From a virus: a stretch of 44,357 bases of DNA. This document shows, in pieces, positions 6,712 to 15,737 of the stretch (position 1 is the first letter of the stretch; every line of letters starts with the position of its first letter). The notes under the pieces were generated by a model that worked only from the letters and a program-made list of their open reading frames with translations, was not told the origin of the DNA and made no database searches. The stretch lies in IMG/VR virus record IMGVR_UViG_3300029915_000054, positions 1 to 44,357 of that record. The stretch is one strand, 5' to 3'. A program made the position numbers and the translations under genes.

Positions 6712-8459
6712 GAGGATAGCACGTTCACAATGATATTAGAGGCATCTATAGTAGCAAGTTGATAGACGGCTATGGGTATCTCAGCGGAACTGGTCGGCGT
6801 TGTTGGAGCTGTAGCAATGAATAGGCTTTGAACATAAATATTAGGATTGAGACGAGTTACCGCCCCCGCCAATTCAAAGGATGAAACATTTTGTCCAACG
6901 ACTAGCCCGGCAATTCCCGGTACTAAACCATTAACATAATCTAAAATCGCGTTTGTTACAATTTGTACTACGTTTTGAACCGAGTTTATAAAGCTAACAT
7001 TCACAATGACATTAACCGGGACGCTCGCGGGGGTGTCAAATAACACGGTCATAACCTGATTGCTGTACGGTACGATTACCTGTGCGCTTATCGCGTTACC
7101 TGGTCCGTTATTGTAAGCCGCGCCCGCGCTTTTCTTAGAAACTAAGGCTTGAGCAACGGTAGAAACTGTACCGCTGGATGTGCCATCGTTCGCGTTATTA
7201 ACCGAAACCCAGCCGCTAACAGGTGTTACAATCGTGGTTAAACTTCCCGCAGGGCATGAAATAACGCCAGCCGTTAGACATTGGAAAGTCGTTTGTATCG
7301 AACCGCTCGCCGGGATAGTTACAGAGGCCAAAGTTTGATAAACAAAATTCCCACTTTGCGCTTGTGAACCCGCCGGAACTACCGTACTCGGAGTACCGGT
7401 AATTGTGCCTATAACCACGGTTTGTACATTGTTCGTATCAAAGGCATTAGTAACCGAAGTTAAGCCCGAAACGGGGGTTACAATCGTGGTTAGCGTACCA
7501 ATAGGACACGCAATCGAGCCGGTACTTACCGATTGAAATAAAACGTCTATAACCCCGCTTACGGGAATAACCACGGTATTAACCGTTGCGAATACATTAC
7601 CATTACTTGAAACTTGAGTACCCGCAGGAACCGAAGTAGTAGCAACCCCCGTTAATGTACCGATAACCGTTGAATAAGTACCCGTTCCGGTAGTATCGCA
7701 ATCGACACACGCATAAATAGAGTTTCGAACCATCGAAACCCCGCTAATTGTTTGAGTAGTAGAATTGACGTTTTCTAAAAACGACATGCTCTTAACGCCC
7801 GGTACTAAAGTTACCCCGGATATAATCGCCAGAGCTACAGACGCGCCTTGCGTAGCAAGCGTATTTAATCTATAAATTCGCGCTTGTAAATCGCTTTGGG
7901 TTATATTGCCAAGAATCGGAGAAGCGGAATTGGTCACGCTATCCCATCCTAGAATAGGGGTAATAATATTTGTTAAAGTACCTTCTGGAGCGGGAATTGG
8001 ACCATCGACCAGCGAATTAAATTGTACCGCCGGAATAATACCTGAGTCGGGTATAGTCTCTAGTTCGACTGTAACAAATTGATTATTATCCCCTGTTCCT
8101 GTTTCAGCCACTACCGAGCCGATAGGAATCACTGTGCCGGGCGTTCCCTCAATTGAAGCAAATGTTACCGAAGGGCTGGCCGCTGTTCTTCCATAGGGGT
8201 TTGTAAGCGACATAATGTCATCAAGAAAAATACCGCCCGCATAGTTCGGGTTAATCTGATTTGCGAGCTTTGCGTTATTTTCTGCAACCGCAATCCTCGC
8301 TTGTACCTCGGCTTGAATTAGCATACCTTGGGGCGTGTTAGGAGTAACAACCAGTTCAGAGCCAAACAGGGCTTGATATTCTTCCACCACCTGTTGCTCG
8401 ATAAATGCGGCATCGACTACGATAACCCCGGTGTCCGTTATGTAATTATATACCGGCAT
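6708..8459 (-). CDS. Baseplate wedge protein J/gp47-like, 583 aa, expanded
   Basis: The N-terminal 90 residues (TPQGMLIQ, then ANQINPNYAGG-FLD) and C-terminal 150 residues match baseplate J proteins. The family usually has 300-400 residues. The extra length comes from a beta unit present three times, at about residues 97-178, 265-340 and 347-423, each with a P-G--V ... IP-SG ... GTLT-IVTPVSG--SVTN pattern. The central gpJ role is to form the wedge ring around the hub. It sits between the gp46-like gene and the DUF2612 gene, the standard order. Confidence 0.85.
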   Translation of the reverse strand: MPVYNYITDTGVIVVDAAFIEQQVVEEYQALFGSELVVTPNTPQGMLIQAEVQARIAVAENNAKLANQINPNYAGGIFLDDIMSLTNPYGRTAASPSVTFASIEGTPGTVIPIGSVVAETGTGDNNQFVTVELETIPDSGIIPAVQFNSLVDGPIPAPEGTLTNIITPILGWDSVTNSASPILGNITQSDLQARIYRLNTLATQGASVALAIISGVTLVPGVKSMSFLENVNSTTQTISGVSMVRNSIYACVDCDTTGTGTYSTVIGTLTGVATTSVPAGTQVSSNGNVFATVNTVVIPVSGVIDVLFQSVSTGSIACPIGTLTTIVTPVSGLTSVTNAFDTNNVQTVVIGTITGTPSTVVPAGSQAQSGNFVYQTLASVTIPASGSIQTTFQCLTAGVISCPAGSLTTIVTPVSGWVSVNNANDGTSSGTVSTVAQALVSKKSAGAAYNNGPGNAISAQVIVPYSNQVMTVLFDTPASVPVNVIVNVSFINSVQNVVQIVTNAILDYVNGLVPGIAGLVVGQNVSSFELAGAVTRLNPNIYVQSLFIATAPTTPTSSAEIPIAVYQLATIDASNIIVNVLSS

Positions 8460-8823
8460 TTAACTCTCCTATTCCTTCGGTCGTGCGTATAATCGCGGTG
8501 TAAAGTAGGGTGTTTCCCTCTTGCGTAAGTACTAAAGATATTACCTCAATTACCCCCGCAACAGCTAGCCACGCAGCACGAAAAGCCGCTTGTGCTTGTT
8601 GTAATTGAGGTACTCCGACAAAGATAGTCGTAAAGTACGGTATGCCTTGGTCTACGTGTAGGGCTTCCTCTCCTAAGCGAGTTTTTGCGGCTTGGGCGCA
8701 GTTCTCAAGTATTGCTTGAATGCCAGTACTTACCGCAATATTGCCCACGGAGTCTAAATAGATATCGTTATCCATAACCCCTGAAAGGTTATTGTTTACG
8801 TTACAGGCTAAAGTTAGAGGCAT
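8446..8823 (-). CDS. Baseplate protein gpW/gp25-like (Mu gp46-like)
   Basis: The 125-residue protein has the D-YLD--GNIA pattern near residues 19-31, then LGE---DQG-PY (about 71-83), typical of the Mu gp46 / gp25-like family that initiates sheath polymerisation at the baseplate. Its 3' end overlaps the J gene by 14 bases. Order spike, gp46, J is that of Mu-like contractile baseplates. Confident from motif plus context. Confidence 0.8.
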   Translation of the reverse strand: MPLTLACNVNNNLSGVMDNDIYLDSVGNIAVSTGIQAILENCAQAAKTRLGEEALHVDQGIPYFTTIFVGVPQLQQAQAAFRAAWLAVAGVIEVISLVLTQEGNTLLYTAIIRTTEGIGELNAGI

Positions 8824-8832
8824 ATTTAATCC

Positions 8833-9453
8833 TTATGTCGGGGGCGTGTAAGGTATGCCCTGATTCACTGTACCCGATACGTTTAATGTTCCATTGACCC
8901 ATAAAAGATTTGTCGAGCTGCCCGAATCAATATTTACATTCGGTGAGGTAATCGTAACTGTATTATTGGTCAAAGATACAGTTACCTTTCCATCGTTACT
9001 CGATAAAACTACCGCCTCGGAATCATGAGAATCTATTGTATCAAGCCCTTTCATAACATCGGGGAAAAATACGCCATCAGAGAAATTTTTAACCCTAGCC
9101 GTGTTCGGAGACGTTTGTTTGTAGCTGTTTAAAAAGTTGGATATATCCCTATCATTAGCGATTACCCAACCTTGGTCGCCCGATTTAAGAGGGAAACTTA
9201 GACGAAATCCGCCACCCCCAAACACAAACACTGGAATGGCTGCGAGCTGAGGGCGCGGATACTGGCTGCCGTCTGTACCGACAATGTTGATCAATAGCTG
9301 TACTTTTGCTCTGTTGGTTTTTCTATCGTAGCTCATGACTTGCGCAGGTAACATCCCATTAACATTCTGTAGCATTTTTTGGAATGAGAAAGTTACCGCT
9401 CCGGCGAGCGTACCGTTATCGGCTGGATTTATCGAGGGGTTATTATTACTCAT
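8833..9453 (-). CDS. Baseplate spike protein, Gp138 N-terminal domain
   Basis: Residues about 35-115 form an OB-like domain (PAQVMSYDRKTNRAKVQ, then LSFPLKSGDQGWVIANDRDI) as in Gp138-type central spikes. The C-terminal third is a beta-repeat (VTVSLTNNTVTITSPNVNI) that would form the narrow spike tip. The spike trimer sits under the hub and pierces the outer membrane when the sheath contracts. It directly follows the hub gene, overlapping it by four bases. Confidence 0.8.
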   Translation of the reverse strand: MSNNNPSINPADNGTLAGAVTFSFQKMLQNVNGMLPAQVMSYDRKTNRAKVQLLINIVGTDGSQYPRPQLAAIPVFVFGGGGFRLSFPLKSGDQGWVIANDRDISNFLNSYKQTSPNTARVKNFSDGVFFPDVMKGLDTIDSHDSEAVVLSSNDGKVTVSLTNNTVTITSPNVNIDSGSSTNLLWVNGTLNVSGTVNQGIPYTPPT

Positions 9454-10289
9454 CGTCTACGAGCCGCCTCTGCAATATAATAAAATGGAGTATCCCGCGA
9501 GGCGATATCGAAACCGAGTTTATAAATAACGTACTCGCCATTCGCTGCGGGGTATTGTTCGCTTTCAATGCGAAGCCCTGCGCCTAGCTTTGTTTGATTA
9601 TCCACCAACATCTTAACTTTTATACCTTGCTCTGTAAATTCGGGGATACCTATCATGCCGGATTGAGCGTTCAATACGCGAGTAATGCCCGTTAATGGGA
9701 TAAACGCATTTTTAACAATTAGCGTATCATCATCGATAAACGCATTAATTCCACCCATGCTATTGAGCAATTCAACCTGATTCAATGCGCCCCCGCCAAA
9801 GCTATAATTTCCCACGTTCTTATTAGTCGCTTGGAAATTTAAGATTGTGGATGTATCTTGCGACACTCCACGGCAAATAGCCTTAAGAGTCGCCGAACCT
9901 GATTGATTGCGAGTAATGATATTACCTTTTAGAAAATTCCCAGTTAAGCATGTCAAAGTAACACCAATGTCCGGCGGTTGCGACACAATCGATTTTATGA
10001 TGTTACCCCGATAGATTACGGCTGTTCCATAGGACTCTCGACCCGCCTCAAGGATAACGGTTTTAGGGGTACGATTTAAAATATAGGGTGACGTTTCTGT
10101 CAAAATAAAATCTTGCGTGTCACGGTCTAAATTCATAATCGTTACAGTGCAATCATTTTGCAGAGAATTACCATACTTTGTGCCTGTCGCGCGTATGTTC
10201 ATAGGTGACGAATAAGTTTTTAACTTTCCGTTAACCTCGATACTTACTCGAACTATGCGGGGGTCAAGCGACTGCGGCATATCGGGCAC
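9450..10289 (-). CDS. Baseplate hub protein (gp27/gp44-like)
   Basis: The 279-residue beta-rich protein (N-terminus RIVRVSIEVNGKL, then CTVTIMNLDR) has the pattern of small hub proteins found between plug and spike genes in Pam3-like contractile phages. Hub trimers close the tail tube and carry the spike. No catalytic residues are apparent. The start overlaps the plug gene by 26 bases. Family assignment rests on sequence pattern plus gene order. Confidence 0.75.
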   Translation of the reverse strand: MPDMPQSLDPRIVRVSIEVNGKLKTYSSPMNIRATGTKYGNSLQNDCTVTIMNLDRDTQDFILTETSPYILNRTPKTVILEAGRESYGTAVIYRGNIIKSIVSQPPDIGVTLTCLTGNFLKGNIITRNQSGSATLKAICRGVSQDTSTILNFQATNKNVGNYSFGGGALNQVELLNSMGGINAFIDDDTLIVKNAFIPLTGITRVLNAQSGMIGIPEFTEQGIKVKMLVDNQTKLGAGLRIESEQYPAANGEYVIYKLGFDIASRDTPFYYIAEAARRR

Positions 10290-10608
10290 TCACTATATTG
10301 GCTAAACGCGCCGCATTTAACTCCGCTTGACTAGCAAAAACCATGAATTGGTCAAGTCCGAATCTTCGCCAGTCCGGGTACTCCCCGTCTAGGCTTGTAA
10401 TGTAAAAATTCCCGTTTTCAAGATACCTATAGGGCAATAAAAAGTTATTCGGAACGGCTCGAACACCAGTCACAATAACCGCATTATTTATGGTTATATC
10501 TACCGCCATAATATTTCCGCAATCGTATACCGCTAGGTCATAAGTGCTGTTATTTATTTGCAAAGAAAACGACTGATTGGGGATTGCCTGTAAAGGTATA
10601 TTTAACAT
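10264..10608 (-). CDS. Baseplate plug protein (DUF6983, Pam3 gp18-like)
   Basis: The 114-residue protein begins with IPLQAIPNQSFSLQINN and continues with NN-VIVTGVRAVPN and PYRYLENGNFY, the pattern of the baseplate plug family first described as Pam3 gp18. It forms a small beta-barrel at the tube-hub junction. Gene order Dit-like, plug, hub, spike agrees. Confidence 0.8.
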   Translation of the reverse strand: MLNIPLQAIPNQSFSLQINNSTYDLAVYDCGNIMAVDITINNAVIVTGVRAVPNNFLLPYRYLENGNFYITSLDGEYPDWRRFGLDQFMVFASQAELNAARLANIVSARYAAVA

Positions 10609-10610
10609 GG

Positions 10611-11168
10611 TTAACTCCCACTCGGTGAAAGTATATCGTTTAGTATTGAAGATTGTGGACCGGTCGCTGGGGTGGCTTGTTGCGCCCCTCTTTGTTTGGT
10701 GTTCCCATTCTTAGGGTTTCTGGGCGTTGTTGTATATTTCGCTGTAACAAACTGTACTTCTTTAAGCCCTAACGCCAAAGTAATCGTATTAAACAAATTG
10801 GTGTCTTCTTCGTGTGGCATCGAGTGAATTAATTGATTCACATAAATACCGGAGCGAGTTTGTACAATGAGCAATGTACCCTCAAGGTAATACTGGTTAA
10901 TCTGGTCGTATGTTTCCCGATATGTTGCGGGCGTAAGTATCAAGGATAGTTCTATCTCGGTTGGTAAAATGATTCGATGGTCTGTAATAATCGCGCCACT
11001 TTCTACCGGGTGTTCCATTACCTTGGCTTGCTCTTTTACCACGGCTTTAATAGCTCGGGCGTTTCGGAATATCTGGGTGAAATCTTGAGTGAAAACGGCC
11101 ACCGTATCTTGCCCGAGAAACGAAGATAAAACCGAGGTCGCTAGATTCGCTATTTCTGCAAAGGCCAT
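10611..11168 (-). CDS. Dit-like tail/baseplate initiator protein
   Basis: Residues about 35-85 (NARAIKAVVKEQAKVMEHPVE and ITDHRIILP, here read separately) match the N-terminal domain of Dit-like proteins of contractile phages. The C-terminal 40 residues are Thr/Gln/Pro-rich and disordered. It joins the tail tube to the hub. It lies between the tape measure and plug genes; its stop lies 3 bases before the plug gene's ATG. Confidence 0.8.
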   Translation of the reverse strand: MAFAEIANLATSVLSSFLGQDTVAVFTQDFTQIFRNARAIKAVVKEQAKVMEHPVESGAIITDHRIILPTEIELSLILTPATYRETYDQINQYYLEGTLLIVQTRSGIYVNQLIHSMPHEEDTNLFNTITLALGLKEVQFVTAKYTTTPRNPKNGNTKQRGAQQATPATGPQSSILNDILSPSGS

Positions 11169-12346
11169 TAGCTATGTACTCCATTATCTACGTGGCTGTT
11201 TAGCTTGCTTATTTCGCTTTGCAAACTTCCTTTAGCCGCTGCCGCTATTCCCTCGGCATCGGTAGCCGCCGTGTTGATATTTACGTTTTCTATGTTAACC
11301 TCGGTTTTCGCATCGGGTTGGCCGAAACCTGACCGCAAAGCCAATTGGGAAAAAGGGTCTAAAAATAAGCTAGGTATACCTGTGGTTTGCGCGTAATCCT
11401 TTTTCTCTTGCTTCGTAGCATTGGGATTTTGCGGATTATTACCAAAGGCTTTTTCAGCGAATGAGTTTTTATTGGGGTCTAAAAGGAATTCGAGATCCTC
11501 TTTTATCAGAGCGTAGGCCGCCCCCAATGCGGTGATTGCTGCTACCGCTTTTGTTATTGGACCACCTAAGCGCACGAGTGCCACGGTTAACGCAGTCACA
11601 CCTAAACCCATAGCGACAAACGCATCCTTAACGACTGCTTTATGTTCTATAAAATATTCGATACCTTTTGTAATCCCCGGCAGCAAGGGCAATGCTAACT
11701 CTCTATAAAATTCTTGATACGCGCGATTCGCATCGTACAGGGCGTTATCAAACTTGCGCGTAATTTCGGTTTGCTCTTTTGTCACAAGCCCTAGTTTTTG
11801 TTGCTGGGCTACAACGGCCTCGACTTCGCGCCGTCCTTGCTGTAATAGCAAAATGGTGGGCAAGTCTAAACCGAGCGATTTACCGTATAATTGAGCCTGT
11901 CTAGGATTGAGCTTTTGGAATAAATCCGCGAGCCGTGGCAATACGCGCAAAGCCGTTTCGCCTGTTGTTCCAAAGTGTTCCGCTAAACTTTTCAAAGAGG
12001 ATTGGAATTGCTGCGCAGTTCCCCCGGTTCGCTGTACGGCATGCCCCCACGCATCAAGCGCAGTAACATCCACATTAAGCTCGCGCGAAGCATTCCCCAC
12101 GTCTCGGATGGATTGAATTGCGCCATTCGCGCCACTTAAAAGGGCGTGAAACCCCACGAAGCCCGCAAACATCCCTACAACGGATTGCGCTATACCGTGA
12201 AAAGAGGCCGAGACATGGTCGCCCGCTTTGCTAAGATTATTAAACTCGTTTTCGAGCCGTTTAACTTGTGCTTGGGCTTGCTCGACACCTTTTCTAACTT
12301 CATCGGTTTGGAGCTTCACCTCGATATAAAGGGTTTCTAAATTCAT
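11168..12346 (-). CDS. Tape measure protein, 392 aa
   Basis: The N-terminus is a coiled coil (about residues 10-45, VRKGVEQAQAQVKRLENEF), followed by hydrophobic helices around 55-75 and 240-285, and the usual ELNVDVTALDAWGHAV segment of phage tape measures. At about 0.15 nm per residue it would set a tail of roughly 60 nm, short for a contractile tail. The start overlaps the stop of the frameshifted chaperone, as is usual. It also acts at ejection, probably crossing the inner membrane through the hydrophobic segments. Confidence 0.85.
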   Translation of the reverse strand: MNLETLYIEVKLQTDEVRKGVEQAQAQVKRLENEFNNLSKAGDHVSASFHGIAQSVVGMFAGFVGFHALLSGANGAIQSIRDVGNASRELNVDVTALDAWGHAVQRTGGTAQQFQSSLKSLAEHFGTTGETALRVLPRLADLFQKLNPRQAQLYGKSLGLDLPTILLLQQGRREVEAVVAQQQKLGLVTKEQTEITRKFDNALYDANRAYQEFYRELALPLLPGITKGIEYFIEHKAVVKDAFVAMGLGVTALTVALVRLGGPITKAVAAITALGAAYALIKEDLEFLLDPNKNSFAEKAFGNNPQNPNATKQEKKDYAQTTGIPSLFLDPFSQLALRSGFGQPDAKTEVNIENVNINTAATDAEGIAAAAKGSLQSEISKLNSHVDNGVHS

Positions 12347-12875
12347 GCTCTCGCCTTTTTACTATTCTCAATAGCGACAAATTCGTTATATTTACAAACG
12401 GCAATAATCTCCCACATGATATACGCATCTTCCACGGTATAGATAGTTTTAAGCTCGTGGAGTGTGGCTTTGCCATTGGAAATAATAGCGGCTAAAAACG
12501 AGTTGACATTTTTAAAATCAACCTTTAGAGGCTCTTGGTTTTGCCACTTGGGAAACCTTATCGTTTCCCATCGTCTAAAAAACCCTCGTTATACTCCGCT
12601 ACCGCTTTCATTAACTTAAGCATTTCCGACCAACCCTTAACATGATTATTAATCAATTCTTGAGTCGTTAAGAATAGGGGAGAGCCGCCAGCGGGCATAG
12701 GGACTGCAATATAAGTAAATACCTCTGCCCAAACCTTGCGCCGTCCTTCTTCGTCCGGGCTTTCAAAATTCAAAGCAAAGGGAATTTTACCGACAAGCAT
12801 AACGCCCTGCCATGCAGGGAATTTATGAATGATATATTTTTTGTCGCCTATACTAATTTCTTTTGGCTCAAGCAC
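12343..12875 (-). CDS. Tail assembly chaperone, -1 frameshift fusion product (177 aa)
   Basis: The zero-frame gene (12558-12875) ends soon after a slippery TTTTTTA at 12582-12576. In the -1 frame an uninterrupted 77-codon extension runs from 12576 to a TGA at 12345-12343 that overlaps the tape measure ATG. It has no start codon of its own, so it can only be made by frameshifting. The extension begins RRWETIRF and ends SKKARA. The long form would bind the tape measure and recruit tube protein, as lambda gpGT does. Confidence 0.8.
12558..12875 (-). CDS. Tail assembly chaperone, short form (105 aa)
   Basis: This is the zero-frame product between the tube protein and the tape measure, the standard slot for the short chaperone. 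It starts LEPKEISIGDKKY and is helical in its second half (WSEMLKLMKAVAEYN). It ends five codons after the slippery heptamer. Expected ratio of short to long forms is high, but that cannot be read from sequence. It helps tube subunits assemble around the tape measure and is absent from the virion. Confidence 0.8.
   Translation of the reverse strand: MLEPKEISIGDKKYIIHKFPAWQGVMLVGKIPFALNFESPDEEGRRKVWAEVFTYIAVPMPAGGSPLFLTTQELINNHVKGWSEMLKLMKAVAEYNEGFLDDGKR
12576..12582 (-). promoter_or_regulatory. Programmed -1 frameshift site TTTTTTA
   Basis: In the zero frame the bases read GGT TTT TTA, so T-TTT-TTA is a canonical X-XXY-YYZ heptamer. Slipping back one base leads to AGA CGA TGG and a 77-codon open extension. 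The position, ten codons or fewer before the zero-frame stop, is typical of phage tail chaperone genes. No stimulator structure was worked out. Confidence 0.8.
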
Positions 12876-12877
12876 GA

Positions 12878-13321
12878 TTAACCACCTATTCTATTTTCAA
12901 ACGTAAAATTATAAGTCTTAGACTTTAAACGACCGCTAGACGCTACCGCACTAAAGGGCGCACCGTCTGTAATCGCTCCATTAATCAACTGTACAAAGTT
13001 ACCTTGTTTATAGGTAATGTTTGCGGTGATTAAATCAATCGGCAAAATCTTACCGCGACCAGGGCGATTAACCTCTAGGAGTACGGATAAATTCTGGTCG
13101 TCTTGTGAGCCAGCAATCACACTTATATTAACCTTAATCGGGTTGGCCTTTGACCATACGATTAAATCGCCATTAAGCCCCATTGCTGAGTCGCCGACTT
13201 GAAGGCTTGGAACGTCCAAGCCGTCTGTGTCATCCGCATACTGTGTAATCAGTATCCCTTGTGGGAACGTAGTCGAGGCAATTATCCTAAGCTCTAACCC
13301 AAAACCTGAAATATCGTTCAT
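12878..13321 (-). CDS. Tail tube protein, 147 aa
   Basis: The beta-rich 147-residue protein follows the sheath gene directly, the tube position in contractile phages. Segments such as GLNGDLIVWSKANPIKVNISV and TYKQGNFVQL, here split, alternate hydrophobic residues as expected of a tube barrel. It would form the hexameric inner tube through which DNA passes. Function rests mainly on order, size and fold pattern. Confidence 0.75.
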   Translation of the reverse strand: MNDISGFGLELRIIASTTFPQGILITQYADDTDGLDVPSLQVGDSAMGLNGDLIVWSKANPIKVNISVIAGSQDDQNLSVLLEVNRPGRGKILPIDLITANITYKQGNFVQLINGAITDGAPFSAVASSGRLKSKTYNFTFENRIGG

Positions 13322-13334
13322 TTTCGCTCCTAAA

Positions 13335-15734
13335 TTAGATTAAGATATCCTGTCCATTGACTAAGCGGATAACATCGTCTTTGCTATAGATTAAAGTGTA
13401 TTTCGCGCTGTATACGCCCGCATTGTTGATAATCGCGCAATCAACCCAGTAACCGATAGATTGAACCTGATACCATGCGTTATCGTCATTAGTTTGAGCC
13501 GTGATAAACATTCTTTGCGCACTCGATAAAGTCTTATTCGCGCTGATTGTTCCGTTAGCTAAAGCCGTATTAATTACAGATTGTAAACCCGCCAGAATTT
13601 GCGCCCGTCCTTGAGTATTGGCAGGTATTTGATTGGATGTTACAAACATGTTAAGAATTTCGGTTGTAATCGCATCTTTTAACCAAATTTCGTTTACATA
13701 CGTGGTCATGTCAAGTGGGCTTGGTGACGCGCCTTGTAATACTCCGATTTGATAAAAGTTAACAGGGTCGCCCGCTTGTTGGGTGTTTCCGTAGTAGTTA
13801 ACTGAAACCGCATCATATTGATTTTTTGCTTCATCAGTAACAACGCTAGGGAATACGCCAGCGAATGGACCTTGGAACATATAATTTTGTACAGAGTTAC
13901 GTGCATAATAATCGGTAGCCGCTTCCACCATCATTGGTATTTGCTCGGGGAATTGGTTAAACACGAATTGCAATACCTCAGAAGCCGAACCGGTGGCAGC
14001 ATTAGAGATAGTTACGTTTGTACTTGGTGAAGCCGCTATGGCAATAATCACACTGCCTGCCGGAATATTCGCACCTATTACTGGCATCCCGATTGCAAGC
14101 CCCGCAGTACTTGGCAAGCCCGCGATTACCGCAGAACTTGAGCTAACTGTACCTGTTAAAAAGAATGATAGGCCGGACAATGTTAACGCTGTACCTCCGA
14201 TTAAACCGAGTCCTGTAGAATCATTCGTCCACGCAACATAATTGCTTGCCGTTACCGGTACGCAAAACATGAACATGTTATTTTTTGCAAGATTCCAATT
14301 ACCTGCTAAAATCGCATCTGATAAACTTAGGTTCAAATTGTTCAAGAATAAGAACGAACCGAAGTTATTAGAACGCGATACAGAATCGTCTAAACATTGG
14401 GTAATTGTTTGAGCCGCCGAACCGTTAGAAACAATCGCGCCCGCGCTGTATACGCCGTTAATGAAAGTGGCTCTAGGCAACCATCCAAGCAAAGGAGACG
14501 GGGTTAAATCTGTTCCGCTTGTACCCGCTTGCAATTCGATTGCATAATCACCAACTGAACCGCCAGTAAATACAAAACCGCCGTTTGAACTAACAACAGT
14601 CGAACCCGCAAAAACTGTATTCGCTGGTGTGAAAAATTCTATCGGAGTGGTTGCTGCGATAAAACTTAAATTCTCTGTGCCTGAACCTGTAGCCGCATCG
14701 GATAAAACAATAGTCGTGCTATTAGTAATGGATGAAATGGTTGTACCCGGGTCTATGTCAACTCCTGATACTTTCATGCCTATATTAAGTACCGAAGTAT
14801 CGGCCAACCCGGTAACGATGTTACTTGAGTTAGTCAAAACCCCCGCTTGTACTAAGCCTAACGGGGCTTGAGATAATATAATCGTAGTACTGGTTGTCGC
14901 CGTAGGCGTAAAGGTTACAGTTATTGAAGCTGAGGCCGTAGCGTTCGCGGAGATAGTGATCGAAGTATCAGCAATCACAGATAAAACCGTGGAGTTAATC
15001 GGGATTCCTGCGCCTGAAACATTTTGACCGGGTAAAACACCTGTGGTACTCGCCATCGTAATAACGGGGCTTGTTGAAACCGTAGTACCTGGCAAAGTAA
15101 ACGGAGCTAAAGAAATAGAAGAAATAGAAGTACCGAGAGGTATATCTGTTCCTATAACGTGCATACCCGCCACTAAATTAGCGGTACTGCTTAGCCCGGT
15201 AACAGTTGTTGAACCAGAGGTCAACGAGCCCACCAAGTTAGTAATGAATTCAGAGTTAACCGCTTCGGTTAAAATATTCGCTACGTCTGTTAAATCGGTG
15301 GCACTAACAAAGCTAACATTATTAAATGTTCCGATTACTGGAGTACCAACTACACCATTAACGATAGGCGCGATAGTAATACCGAAAGAGCCGTTATTGA
15401 TCCCGTTCCAGTTATTTATATTGGTATTGTTCCCTGATATTGAGCGAATCATAGGAGCAACATCAGTAGAATTCCATCGTGCGAATTGGATAGACGCTGG
15501 TTGTACAAGTGTTTTACTTATGAATGAAAAGTAAAAAATTGCTCTTTGGGCTTCTTCTGAGGATATGCCGAAGAACGAAATCACTTGAGCCGCGCTAGTG
15601 AATTCCACGAAAGTATGGGGAGGCACTAACAGACTGCCTGTAAAAAATCTACCGACTAAATCCCTTGTAGGAACATTCGCCGAAGCCCCTACGCCGGAGA
15701 CGATGTTTACATAATTCTGGGGTGAAATACTCAT
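13335..15734 (-). CDS. Tail sheath protein (DUF3383), 799 aa with inserted beta modules
   Basis: Residues 1-165 (AANVP-RDL, FVEFTSAAQVISFFG, EEAQRAI-YF) and about 600-799 (MMVEAATDYYA, then WL-DAI and PANTQGRAQI) match DUF3383 sheath proteins, usually 350-500 residues. The extra length comes from Thr/Ser/Gly-rich beta modules at about residues 171-213, 218-277, 298-360 and 526-593, sharing GLSST-L--GM-V-G--IP-GT-I-SI ... T-I-LS--ATGS. Sheath subunits contract to drive the tube. The modules probably point outward and may add surface adhesion. Confidence 0.85.
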   Translation of the reverse strand: MSISPQNYVNIVSGVGASANVPTRDLVGRFFTGSLLVPPHTFVEFTSAAQVISFFGISSEEAQRAIFYFSFISKTLVQPASIQFARWNSTDVAPMIRSISGNNTNINNWNGINNGSFGITIAPIVNGVVGTPVIGTFNNVSFVSATDLTDVANILTEAVNSEFITNLVGSLTSGSTTVTGLSSTANLVAGMHVIGTDIPLGTSISSISLAPFTLPGTTVSTSPVITMASTTGVLPGQNVSGAGIPINSTVLSVIADTSITISANATASASITVTFTPTATTSTTIILSQAPLGLVQAGVLTNSSNIVTGLADTSVLNIGMKVSGVDIDPGTTISSITNSTTIVLSDAATGSGTENLSFIAATTPIEFFTPANTVFAGSTVVSSNGGFVFTGGSVGDYAIELQAGTSGTDLTPSPLLGWLPRATFINGVYSAGAIVSNGSAAQTITQCLDDSVSRSNNFGSFLFLNNLNLSLSDAILAGNWNLAKNNMFMFCVPVTASNYVAWTNDSTGLGLIGGTALTLSGLSFFLTGTVSSSSAVIAGLPSTAGLAIGMPVIGANIPAGSVIIAIAASPSTNVTISNAATGSASEVLQFVFNQFPEQIPMMVEAATDYYARNSVQNYMFQGPFAGVFPSVVTDEAKNQYDAVSVNYYGNTQQAGDPVNFYQIGVLQGASPSPLDMTTYVNEIWLKDAITTEILNMFVTSNQIPANTQGRAQILAGLQSVINTALANGTISANKTLSSAQRMFITAQTNDDNAWYQVQSIGYWVDCAIINNAGVYSAKYTLIYSKDDVIRLVNGQDILI

Positions 15735-15737
15735 TTA

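Noticed and set aside
11907-12340. Plus-strand frames opposite the tape measure gene
   Set aside because: They mirror a well-supported minus-strand gene and lack start signals.
12503-12523. GTTGACATT ... ATCAAC resembling the operator
   Set aside because: The half-site spacing differs and it lies in the frameshift extension of the tail chaperone.
15043-15534. 163-codon plus-strand open frame opposite the sheath gene
   Set aside because: It is antisense to the repetitive sheath modules; the low-stop composition of GC-balanced Thr/Val codons explains it, and there is no ribosome binding site.
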